This document shows positions 6,706 through 14,031 of a DNA stretch of 15,744 nt, in pieces (position 1 is the stretch's first letter; every line of letters starts with the position of its first letter). The stretch is from Bacteroidota bacterium. GTDB lineage: Bacteria > Bacteroidota > Bacteroidia > Flavobacteriales_D > Crocinitomicaceae. The stretch is taken from NCBI GenBank assembly GCA_018825925.1, contig JAHKAT010000333.1:1-15744 (forward strand), written 5' to 3'. The notes beneath the pieces are model-generated. The model saw only the letters and a list, made by a program, of their open reading frames with translations, was not told the DNA's origin and did no database searches. The translations under genes were made by a program, and so were the position numbers.

Positions 6706-7463
6706 CCTATTAACGTAGAGAAGTAAATGGGTGCATCGAGCAAACGACTGCCATACCAAGAAAAGTACTCCCCATTAACGAGGATTATTTCTTTATTCGG
6801 ATATAACTTTTCAAATTCCTCTTTGTGTTTTTCTTTGAACGGAAAAGGTTCACTGCTCAAAAGTAAACAATCCGCCTCTTCAATATACCTAGGATGACAT
6901 TCAGGATATCGCGTTTCTTTGACCACATTCTCCCATCCTATTCGCTTAATAATCGCGTCGATAAAGGTATTTCCGCCTACCACAAAATCAGGTTCGCTCC
7001 AAATGTAATAAAGTACTTTTTTAGGACTTACGCTATTATCAAGTTGTTGAAATGCTGTATGTATATTCTTTTTTAGTTCTTGAGCTAACTCGAGTTTTCC
7101 TACAATTTCTCCAAGCTTTAAGATCATGTCGTCTGCATCTTCTAAAGAATTTACATCGCTCATCCAAACAGGAAATTCTTTTTCTAATATCGATATATCG
7201 TCAAAAGTATTCTCCTCCTTGTTCCCTATTATTAAATCGGGATTCAAAGAACGAATAAGTTCTATGTTCAGATTTTTCGTTCCGCCAATTCTTTCTTTAT
7301 TTTGAAACCATTGCTGAGGATAGATACAAAATTTTGTAATTCCAACCACCTCATCTTCCAAACCAAGAGCATGCAATAATTCCGTTTGCGAGGGAACCAA
7401 AGAGACAATTCGAACAGGTTTTTGGTCAATTCTTACCGACCGTCCAAGTTGGTCTACAAACAT
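6702..7463 (-). CDS. BtuF-like helical-backbone metal receptor without signal peptide
   Basis: The 253-residue protein has the fold of ABC-transporter binding proteins for cobalamin or iron complexes. RIVSLVPSQTELLHALG (18-34) begins lobe 1, followed by GITKFC (41-46), GGTKN (60-64) and NPDLIIGNKEEN (74-85). A linking helix leads to lobe 2: WSEPDFVVGGNTFIDAI (155-171), LLSSEPFPF (201-209) and WYGSRLLDAP (236-245). No signal peptide or lipobox is present, and none could fit: the ATG lies 3 nt after the stop of the upstream cbs-like gene. No permease or ATPase gene is adjacent. The protein may act in the cytosol, or be exported in an unknown way; relatives lacking a signal peptide are common in Flavobacteriia, as I recall. 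Ligand unknown. It is co-transcribed with the PLP enzyme. Confidence 0.82.
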   Translation of the reverse strand: MFVDQLGRSVRIDQKPVRIVSLVPSQTELLHALGLEDEVVGITKFCIYPQQWFQNKERIGGTKNLNIELIRSLNPDLIIGNKEENTFDDISILEKEFPVWMSDVNSLEDADDMILKLGEIVGKLELAQELKKNIHTAFQQLDNSVSPKKVLYYIWSEPDFVVGGNTFIDAIIKRIGWENVVKETRYPECHPRYIEEADCLLLSSEPFPFKEKHKEEFEKLYPNKEIILVNGEYFSWYGSRLLDAPIYFSTLIG

Positions 7464-7466
7464 CTT

Positions 7467-8828
7467 TTAAGACAATGAGGAGATGATATCATATTTGGTT
7501 AAAATATGGTGTTTGTTATCACCCAAATCTACCAATACGGCAGCCGTATTTTTATTTAAAAGTCTGGACACTTCCTCTAGACTTGCATTTTGAGCAACAA
7601 CTGGAAAAGCCGCTTGCATTACTTTAGAAATTGGCGCATCGATCAAAGTACTATCCTCAACTAAGACTTGATACAAGTGATTTTCATCCAAAGATCCAAC
7701 GAAATGGTTGTCCTTCAAAACTGGAATTTGAGAAATTCCATACTTGCGCATTTTCGCCACTGCATGAGAAAGTAATTCTTCAGCAAATAAGGTTACCAAT
7801 GGTTCGTCAGAGTGTTTAGCAATTAAATCTTCAGCCGTTTTAAAATTCTCCTCTAAGAAACCACGTTCGCGCATCCAATCATCATTGAACATTTTACCGA
7901 CATATCTACTACCGTGGTCATGGAACAAAACAACCACTACGTCATCCTCGGTTAATTTATCTTTCAATTGCAAAATACCTTTAACAGCAGCTCCAGCGGA
8001 GTTTCCAACAAAAATTCCTTCTTCTCTAGCCAAACGTCTTGTGTAAACAGCAGCATCTTTATCCGTCACTTTTTCAAATAAATCAATGACGTCAAAATCA
8101 ACATTGGCAGGCAAAATATCCTCTCCAATACCCTCTGTGATATATGGATAAATCTCATTCTCATCAAATATTCCCGTCTCCTTGTATTTTTTAAAAACCG
8201 AACCGTAGGTATCTATTCCCCAAATTTTAATATTTGGATTTTTCTCTTTTAGGTATTTTCCTACTCCTGAAATTGTTCCACCAGTTCCTACACCGACAAC
8301 AAAGTGAGTTATTTTACCATCTGTTTGTTCCCAAATTTCAGGACCTGTTTGCTCATAATGCGCTTGTCTATTGGACAAATTATCATATTGATTTACGTAC
8401 CAAGAATTTGGAATTTCGCTCGCCAATCGTTTGGAAACACTATAATATGAGCGAGGATCTGAAGGGTCAACTGCCGTAGGACAAACCACGACTTCAGCTC
8501 CAACAGCACGAAGAATATCCATTTTCTCTTTGGATTGTTTGTCATTTAGCACACAAATTAATTTATAGCCTTTGATAATACAAGCCAACGCCAAGCCCAT
8601 ACCCGTATTTCCAGAAGTACCTTCAATTAAAGTTCCTCCCGGCTTGATTAAACCCGCTTTTTCAGCATCTTCAACCATTTTTACAGCCATTCTATCTTTG
8701 ACTGAATTTCCAGGATTGGTCGTTTCAATTTTAGCTAAAACCGTTGCTTTTACACTTTTTGTCAATTTGTTTAGTTTAACAATTGGTGTATTTCCTATTG
8801 TTTCTAATATGTTGTTATAAATTTTCAT
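7467..8828 (-). CDS. Cystathionine beta-synthase-like PLP enzyme with CBS pair
   Basis: This 453-residue enzyme has a CysK-type catalytic part (about 1-325): IGNTPIVKL (11-19), the PLP lysine K44 in NPGNSVKDRM (38-47), GTSGNTGMG (70-78), GVGTGGTISG (179-188) and GNSAGA (275-280). Two C-terminal CBS motifs follow (about 340-453). This architecture is that of cystathionine beta-synthase, which joins serine and homocysteine; an O-acetylserine sulfhydrylase-like activity cannot be excluded. The CBS pair suggests allosteric control, for example by adenosyl compounds. An upstream in-frame ATG at 8846 exists, but I chose 8828: the family begins MKIYNNILETIGNTP, and the upstream ATG lies within the predicted -7 element. 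It leads an operon with the BtuF-like gene. Confidence 0.9.
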   Translation of the reverse strand: MKIYNNILETIGNTPIVKLNKLTKSVKATVLAKIETTNPGNSVKDRMAVKMVEDAEKAGLIKPGGTLIEGTSGNTGMGLALACIIKGYKLICVLNDKQSKEKMDILRAVGAEVVVCPTAVDPSDPRSYYSVSKRLASEIPNSWYVNQYDNLSNRQAHYEQTGPEIWEQTDGKITHFVVGVGTGGTISGVGKYLKEKNPNIKIWGIDTYGSVFKKYKETGIFDENEIYPYITEGIGEDILPANVDFDVIDLFEKVTDKDAAVYTRRLAREEGIFVGNSAGAAVKGILQLKDKLTEDDVVVVLFHDHGSRYVGKMFNDDWMRERGFLEENFKTAEDLIAKHSDEPLVTLFAEELLSHAVAKMRKYGISQIPVLKDNHFVGSLDENHLYQVLVEDSTLIDAPISKVMQAAFPVVAQNASLEEVSRLLNKNTAAVLVDLGDNKHHILTKYDIISSLS

Positions 8829-8843
8829 CGAGCTAATTTTTGG

Positions 8844-8851
8844 CAAAGTTA
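8844..8851 (-). promoter_or_regulatory. Putative -7 element of the cbs-like operon
   Basis: On the minus strand, 8851 to 8844 reads TAACTTTG, an exact TAnnTTTG match ending 15 nt before the ATG at 8828. It sits in the 52-bp gap after dinB and overlaps the alternative ATG at 8846, which argues against that start. Confidence 0.55.
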
Positions 8852-8880
8852 AACCAACTTTTTAGACAGACTAAATTCAA

Positions 8881-9945
8881 TCAGTCTAATCTTAAGCTTA
8901 ATTGTTGAAATTCTTCTTGATCTTTGTCAAAACCAGAGATTGAGAAACCAATTAAACGCACTTCTTTTTCAAGAGGAATAAACTCAGAATACAGTTGAAC
9001 TCCAAGATCTAAGAAATCATCTAAATTTAAAATATCTTCACGTTCCGTTCTACTTTTGGTGTGTGTAGAAAAATCAGAAAATCGAATTTTAAAGGTCAGC
9101 GTTCGACCGGAAGTGTTGGCATTTTCACACTTGGTTTGGAGATTTTCTAGTAGTTTTCGAGCTTCGAACCAAAGTAAATCGTCGTTAGCAATATTATTTT
9201 GAAAAGTCGTTTCAACCCCTAAGGATTTTCTTTCGCGATTTGATAGCACCGGACGATTGTCTTCACCTCGAATGACATTGTATAAAAAGCCACCTGATTT
9301 TCCAAAATAATGAAGCAAATCAGCTTGTGAATGATAGAGTAAATCTTTGCCTTTAAAAATCCCAAACTCTTTGAATTTCTTTTCCGTGGCACTACCTACA
9401 CCATAAAATTTCCCTATAGGCAATTGTTCCAAATATTGCAGAGCATCTTTTGGTTCTATAACAAATAATCCATTGGGTTTGTCTTCGTCTGAGGCCAATT
9501 TGGCTAGAAATTTATTATAAGAAACTCCTGCAGAAGCAGTTAAACCTGTTTCTTCATAAATATCATTTTTTATAGACTGTGCAATAAAAGTGGCAGATTC
9601 TAGGCCTACAAAATTCTCTGTAACATCCAAGTAAGCTTCGTCTAATGCAAGAGGCTCGATTAAATTAGTGTATCTGGAAAATATGGTATTCACCTTGCTT
9701 GAAACTTCCTTATAGGCTTTAAAACGGAGCGGTGCAAAAATCAACTCTGGACAAAGTTCTAATGCTTTTCTTCCGCTCATTGCCGAACGTACTCCAAATT
9801 TTCTAGCTTCATAACTAGCCGCAGCTATTACACCTCGTTCCCCGCTTCCTCCTACTGCCAAAGGTTTACCTCTCCACTCAGGGTGATCCCTTTGTTCAAC
9901 TGAGGCATAAAACGCATCCATATCTAAATGGATAATTTTTCGCAT
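8881..9945 (-). CDS. dinB: DNA polymerase IV (Y-family translesion polymerase)
   Basis: This 354-residue Y-family polymerase copies damaged DNA with low fidelity. It has HLDMDAFYASVEQ (6-18) with catalytic D8 and a Phe steric gate at F12, the finger segment AAASYEARKFGVRSAM (41-56), and the palm motif LALDEAYLDVT (99-109) with D102 and E103. The helix-hairpin region follows (LPIGKFYGVGSATEKKFKEFG), then the little-finger domain. The extreme C-terminus has QLSLRL (348-353), which resembles the beta-clamp motif at the end of E. coli Pol IV (QLVLGL). Length is normal. Its ATG directly follows the terC stop (TAAATG), so it is translated from the terC message. A LexA-type site is not evident, although a small palindrome lies in the shared promoter region upstream of terC. 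Confidence 0.95.
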   Translation of the reverse strand: MRKIIHLDMDAFYASVEQRDHPEWRGKPLAVGGSGERGVIAAASYEARKFGVRSAMSGRKALELCPELIFAPLRFKAYKEVSSKVNTIFSRYTNLIEPLALDEAYLDVTENFVGLESATFIAQSIKNDIYEETGLTASAGVSYNKFLAKLASDEDKPNGLFVIEPKDALQYLEQLPIGKFYGVGSATEKKFKEFGIFKGKDLLYHSQADLLHYFGKSGGFLYNVIRGEDNRPVLSNRERKSLGVETTFQNNIANDDLLWFEARKLLENLQTKCENANTSGRTLTFKIRFSDFSTHTKSRTEREDILNLDDFLDLGVQLYSEFIPLEKEVRLIGFSISGFDKDQEEFQQLSLRLD

Positions 9946-10887
9946 TTACGATATTTTTCGAGACGAATAGCTAGAATACAATACTCCTGAAACGAGCAAA
10001 CTAAGAATCACTAATAATGAAACTGAGGTTGGAATTTTTACGAAGTGTACAATCATCATTTTTGTTCCTACAAATAGCAATACACCTATTAAAGCGAATT
10101 TCATATAATGGAATTTATCAAGCATATTGGCCAGGAAAAAATACAAGTTTCTCAATCCTAAAATTGCAAAAATATTGGAAGCAAAAACGATAAAAGGATC
10201 CGTCGTTATAGAGAAAATAGCCGGTATAGAGTCGATTGCAAAAATTACATCTGAAAATTCAATCACAATAAGCGCTGCAAAAAATGCCGTTGCTACTCTT
10301 TTACCATTTTCGCGAACGAAATAGCGACCATCTCGAATATCCCAGTTTATTTTAAATAGTTTGCTCAACATGCGCACGGCAAAGCTGTTTTTAAAATCAG
10401 CATCTTCATCGTCGTTTTTCAACATTTTTAATCCTGAATAAATCAAAATTCCACCAAAAACGTAGGTCGACCACTCAAACTTATGGACGAAGGCGGTCCC
10501 TAAGAAAATCATAATCAGCCTGAAAACTACCGCACCCAAAATACCCCAAAAGAGAATGTTGTGTTGGTATTTTTGTTCAATTTTAAAAAACTTAAATATC
10601 AATGCGATTACAAAAATATTATCCAAGCTCAAAGATTCTTCAATCAAATAACCGGCATAGTAATCCAACATGGCATCCATAGGGGCGACATTCATCGGGT
10701 TCACGTCCATCCAGTTTTTGTCATAAATCACATAAACCACTAAACCGAACAAAAGTGCCAGAAGAAACCAGAAGCCTGTCCGCTTCAATGAATCTTGCAT
10801 TGTAACGACCACATTTTTCTTATGAAACACACCCAAATCAAGGGCTATCAATACAAAAACAAGAATTAAAAACAAAGCCCAAATCAT
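9946..10887 (-). CDS. TerC/Alx family integral membrane protein
   Basis: This 313-residue polytopic protein has about eight or nine hydrophobic helices. The family signatures are YLIEESLSLDNIFVIALIF (80-98) and IEFSDVIFAIDSIPAIFSIT (209-228), with the membrane-embedded acidic residues E83, D89, E210, D213 and D219; SNIFAILGLRNLYF (237-250) follows. Family members such as E. coli Alx export manganese, and TerC proteins are linked to tellurium resistance or metalation of exported proteins. The exact role here is undetermined. An acidic/basic cytosolic loop lies at 157-200. Some homologues have a yybP-ykoY manganese riboswitch, but the leader here is about 20 nt, too short for one. The gene leads an operon with dinB, divergent from uvrB. 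Confidence 0.92.
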   Translation of the reverse strand: MIWALFLILVFVLIALDLGVFHKKNVVVTMQDSLKRTGFWFLLALLFGLVVYVIYDKNWMDVNPMNVAPMDAMLDYYAGYLIEESLSLDNIFVIALIFKFFKIEQKYQHNILFWGILGAVVFRLIMIFLGTAFVHKFEWSTYVFGGILIYSGLKMLKNDDEDADFKNSFAVRMLSKLFKINWDIRDGRYFVRENGKRVATAFFAALIVIEFSDVIFAIDSIPAIFSITTDPFIVFASNIFAILGLRNLYFFLANMLDKFHYMKFALIGVLLFVGTKMMIVHFVKIPTSVSLLVILSLLVSGVLYSSYSSRKIS

Positions 10888-10908
10888 ATCGTTCTATTAC
10901 AATGAATG

Positions 10909-10916
10909 CAAATATA
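10909..10916 (-). promoter_or_regulatory. Putative -7 element of the terC-dinB operon
   Basis: On the minus strand, 10916 to 10909 reads TATATTTG, an exact TAnnTTTG match ending 21 nt before the ATG at 10887. No properly spaced -33 TTG is apparent. Confidence 0.5.
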
Positions 10917-10923
10917 CAATTGC

Positions 10924-10934
10924 GAAACTGTTTC
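10924..10934. repeat. Short palindrome GAAACTGTTTC in the terC-uvrB divergent region
   Basis: The arms GAAAC and GTTTC are perfect with a 1-nt centre. The palindrome lies 7 nt upstream of the terC -7 element and about 45 nt upstream of the uvrB -7 element, a position where a repressor could act on terC-dinB. It could also be chance in AT-rich DNA; no second copy was seen. Confidence 0.3.
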
Positions 10935-10979
10935 TATTAAAAAAATCATATTATCACCCAACGATGCTTGTGGATTGTG

Positions 10980-10987
10980 TAATTTTG
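10980..10987 (+). promoter_or_regulatory. Putative -7 element of the uvrB operon
   Basis: TAATTTTG ends 4 nt before the GTG start codon at 10992, which predicts a leaderless or nearly leaderless uvrB message. TTG triplets lie at 10968-10970 and 10975-10977, too close to serve as a -33 element. Confidence 0.5.
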
Positions 10988-10991
10988 AAAG

Positions 10992-13025
10992 GTGAAAGAG
11001 TTTGTACTCCATTCTGATTTTGAACCAACAGGCGATCAACCTTCTGCCATACAAGCCTTGTTGAATGGAATAAATGAACAAATACCGGCACAAACTTTAC
11101 TTGGAGTTACGGGATCTGGTAAAACCTTTACAATAGCAAACGTTATTAAAGAATTGAACCGTCCGACATTAATTCTATCTCATAACAAAACACTTGCAGC
11201 ACAATTATACGGTGAGTTCAAACAGTTTTTTCCTGAAAATTCTGTAGAATATTTTGTTTCCTACTACGACTATTATCAGCCAGAGGCGTATTTGCCAATA
11301 ACAGGAACATATATAGAAAAAGACTTAGGGATCAATGATGAACTTGAGAAATTAAGACTATCAACTACCTCCGCACTGCTTTCGGGCCGAAGAGATGTCA
11401 TTGTAGTTGCCTCTGTTTCTTGTATTTACGGTATTGGAAACCCTGATGAATTTGCTAAGAATATTGAAACAATACACGTTGGACAAACCATAGCGCGAAA
11501 CAAATTTCTTCTCCGCTTGGTAGAAAATCTGTACTCTAGAGCCACTACTGGATTTGAAAGAGGACAATTTCGAGTTAAAGGTGATACTATAGACATCCAT
11601 CTCGCCTACGCCGATTATGCTTTAAGGGTTGAGTTTTGGGGAGACGAAATTGAAAAAATATCGACCATTCATCCAGAAACCAATACGCAATTTGAAACCT
11701 ACGAGTCCATACAAATTTACCCAGCGAATATTTTTGTTAGTTCACCAGAAAATACCCAACACGCATTAATTGGGATAGGAGAAGACATGGTGGTTCAAGT
11801 TGAAAAGTTTCGAAAAGAAGGAAAAATTGAGGAAGCGAATCGACTTGAAGAACGAACAACTTTTGATATGGAAATGATTCGAGAGCTTGGTTATTGCTCG
11901 GGAATTGAGAATTATTCAAGGTATTTCGACCGAAGAAATCCTGGTGATCGACCCTTTTGTTTGTTAGATTATTTTCCAAAAGATTTTTTAATGGTCGTTG
12001 ATGAAAGTCACGTTACCCTTCCGCAAATACGGGCAATGTATGGAGGCGATCGCTCAAGAAAAATAAACTTGGTGGACTATGGCTTCCGTTTACAAGCTGC
12101 AATTGATAACCGTCCGCTTCAATTTGAAGAATTCCAAACCCTTCAAAATCAAGTGATTTATGTTTCTGCTACCCCGGCAGATTTTGAACTTGAGGAGTCT
12201 GAAGGTGTGGTCGTGGAGCAATTAATTCGACCCACTGGTTTGTTGGATCCTGTGATTGAAGTCAGACCCAGTTTAAATCAAATCGACAATTTAATTGAAG
12301 AAATTCAAGCCAGAATTTTAGTGGATGAAAGAGTTTTAGTGACTACTCTTACCAAGCGCATGGCAGAAGAATTGCAGAAATACCTCGACAAATTAGGAAT
12401 ACTTTGTCGCTATATTCACTCGGATGTAGATACCATAGAAAGAGTCGAAATTCTTCGGCAACTGCGTTTAGGTGATTTTGATGTTTTAATAGGTGTGAAC
12501 TTATTGAGAGAAGGACTAGATTTACCTGAAGTTTCACTTGTTGCTATTCTCGATGCCGATAAAGAAGGTTTTTTAAGAAATACGAGAAGTTTAGTTCAAA
12601 CAGTTGGTCGAGCCGCTAGAAATGTCAATGGCTTTGTAATCATGTACGCTGACAAAATGACTAAGTCTATGATTCAGACTATTGATGAGACAGAGCGACG
12701 AAGAAAGATGCAAGAAGATTACAACACCTTGCATGGCCTAGTCCCTACTGCATTAAATAAATCCAAAGAAAAGATTATCCGCTCCACCAAAGTAGCAGAT
12801 GGAGACCAGTTGTATTCTGAAACCAAACGTTTTTACCAAGACCAAGAAAATAATTTGGCAACAGCAGCTGAAGCTAAAGTCAATTACGATTCGCAGGAAC
12901 ATTTACTTAATTTAATAAAAGAAACTAAAAAAGCCATGGAAGACGCTTCCAAAGAGCTTGATTTCATTGAAGCAGCTAGACTGAGAGATGAAATGTTTGA
13001 ATTGCAAAAACACCTTAAAAAATGA
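10992..13025 (+). CDS. uvrB: Excinuclease ABC subunit B
   Basis: UvrB is the damage-verifying helicase-like subunit of nucleotide excision repair, loaded by UvrA and cut-partner of UvrC. The 677-residue protein has Walker A GVTGSGKT (38-45) and the damage-gripping beta-hairpin YYDYYQPEAYLP (91-102). It also has the Walker B-type DESH (337-340), SATP (392-395), motif VI QTVGRAARN (536-544), and a C-terminal UVR coiled-coil domain (about 637-672) for UvrC contact. Length is normal. The start is GTG, supported by the family N-terminus (F-x-x-x-SDFEPTGDQPSAI) and the -7 element 4 nt upstream. It leads a compact operon: the next gene's ATG overlaps its stop (ATGA). Confidence 0.97.
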   Translation: MKEFVLHSDFEPTGDQPSAIQALLNGINEQIPAQTLLGVTGSGKTFTIANVIKELNRPTLILSHNKTLAAQLYGEFKQFFPENSVEYFVSYYDYYQPEAYLPITGTYIEKDLGINDELEKLRLSTTSALLSGRRDVIVVASVSCIYGIGNPDEFAKNIETIHVGQTIARNKFLLRLVENLYSRATTGFERGQFRVKGDTIDIHLAYADYALRVEFWGDEIEKISTIHPETNTQFETYESIQIYPANIFVSSPENTQHALIGIGEDMVVQVEKFRKEGKIEEANRLEERTTFDMEMIRELGYCSGIENYSRYFDRRNPGDRPFCLLDYFPKDFLMVVDESHVTLPQIRAMYGGDRSRKINLVDYGFRLQAAIDNRPLQFEEFQTLQNQVIYVSATPADFELEESEGVVVEQLIRPTGLLDPVIEVRPSLNQIDNLIEEIQARILVDERVLVTTLTKRMAEELQKYLDKLGILCRYIHSDVDTIERVEILRQLRLGDFDVLIGVNLLREGLDLPEVSLVAILDADKEGFLRNTRSLVQTVGRAARNVNGFVIMYADKMTKSMIQTIDETERRRKMQEDYNTLHGLVPTALNKSKEKIIRSTKVADGDQLYSETKRFYQDQENNLATAAEAKVNYDSQEHLLNLIKETKKAMEDASKELDFIEAARLRDEMFELQKHLKK

Positions 13026-13309
13026 TGAATACCCTTAAACAATTCCGGACTATTGCCATTCTGGAAGGAGTCAGCTATTTACTTTTGGCATTGACCATGC
13101 CACTCAAATATTTATACGACATGCCTTTACCTAATAAAATTGTAGGAATGGGCCATGGTATTTTATTTATCGCATTTATATTCTGGTTGTATCTAAATAT
13201 GGTTGAGAGAAAATGGAAGTTTTCAAAAGTTTTCATTCTTTTTATTTCATCCCTCCTTCCATTTGGTACTTTTGTCGCTGATAAAAAAATCTTATCCAAA
13301 GAAATCTAA
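13022..13309 (+). CDS. DUF3817 small membrane protein
   Basis: This 95-residue protein begins FRTIAILEGVSYLLLALTMPLKY after a short polar N-terminus. The signature LEGVSYLLL followed by MPLKY, then GMGHGILFIAFIFWL (42-56), is typical of DUF3817 (YdzA-like) integral membrane proteins. Three hydrophobic segments are visible, about residues 8-25, 42-60 and 69-85. Function is unknown. The ATG overlaps the uvrB stop by four bases (ATGA), and a second ATG immediately follows (13025), so translation is likely coupled. The comB gene starts 2 nt after its stop. Confidence 0.87.
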   Translation: MMNTLKQFRTIAILEGVSYLLLALTMPLKYLYDMPLPNKIVGMGHGILFIAFIFWLYLNMVERKWKFSKVFILFISSLLPFGTFVADKKILSKEI

Positions 13310-13311
13310 AA

Positions 13312-14031
13312 ATGGAAACTAGAAAACACGTTGAGGTTTGCTTTACGCCAGGTGAATATGAATACTTCAAATCTGAGTATGAAATAGTTGTAGTAATTGA
13401 TGTTCTGCGAGCAACCACCGCTATTTGTGCAGCTTTTGCAAATGGCATTCAAAGCATTATACCTGTTTCTACTTTAGAAGAAGCTATTGAATATAAATCA
13501 AAAGGATATTTGGTAGGGGCCGAAAGAAAGGGTCAAATTGTAGAAGGTTTTGATTTTGGAAACTCACCATTTTCTTACATGAAAGAGGAGCTAAAAGGTC
13601 AAGATGTTGTTTTAACCACTACGAATGGAACCAAAGCACTTCACGTTGCAAGGGAAGCAGAGACTGTGGTTGTTGGTTCGTTTATCAATCTTGATGCACT
13701 TTGTAAATGGTTGGAAAAGCAAGATAAAAACATACTTTGTCTTTGTTCAGGTTGGCAAGATAAATTTAACTTAGAAGATACTATTTGTGCTGGCGCTATT
13801 TGCGAATATTTGATTGCTACTGGTAATTTTATCAGCGACGAAGATTCTTCAATCGCTGCGAAATATCTCTATATTTCTGCCAAGGACAATTATTTCGGAT
13901 ATTTAAAATCTAGTTCACACAGAAGACGTTTAAAAAACTTAAATTTAAACGAAGACATAAAGTACTGTCTTACACCTAATCAAACAGATGTAATTCCGGT
14001 TTTAAGAAATGGTAAATTGGTTAAAATATAG
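13312..14031 (+). CDS. comB: Probable 2-phosphosulfolactate phosphatase
   Basis: ComB hydrolyses (2R)-phosphosulfolactate to sulfolactate and phosphate, a Mg-dependent step known from coenzyme M synthesis in methanogens. The 239-residue protein has the family blocks VIDVLRATT (28-36), GAERKG (69-74), GFDFGNSP (79-86), TTTNGT (102-107), CSGW (145-148) and NLEDTICAGAI (153-163). Length is normal, and no signal peptide is present, so it is cytosolic. Bacteroidota do not make coenzyme M. The substrate here may be phosphosulfolactate in a sulfonate pathway, or another phosphate ester. No comA, comC or comDE is in the window. It follows the DUF3817 gene by 2 nt, and the next gene's start overlaps its end by 23 nt. 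Confidence 0.88.
   Translation: METRKHVEVCFTPGEYEYFKSEYEIVVVIDVLRATTAICAAFANGIQSIIPVSTLEEAIEYKSKGYLVGAERKGQIVEGFDFGNSPFSYMKEELKGQDVVLTTTNGTKALHVAREAETVVVGSFINLDALCKWLEKQDKNILCLCSGWQDKFNLEDTICAGAICEYLIATGNFISDEDSSIAAKYLYISAKDNYFGYLKSSSHRRRLKNLNLNEDIKYCLTPNQTDVIPVLRNGKLVKI

Noticed and set aside
8829..8846. Start of the cbs-like gene at 8846 (six extra residues, MPKISS)
   Set aside because: The ATG lies inside the predicted -7 element and the added residues are not family-like; 8828 fits both promoter and family.
8861..8889. Hairpin TTTAG-ACAGA-CTAAA with a nearby AGTCTAA copy, considered as the dinB terminator
   Set aside because: The stems are 5-6 bp of mostly AT pairs and no T-run follows on the minus strand.
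10888..10991. Manganese (yybP-ykoY) riboswitch upstream of terC
   Set aside because: The predicted leader is about 20 nt and the whole spacer is 104 bp shared with uvrB; no conserved riboswitch core is seen.
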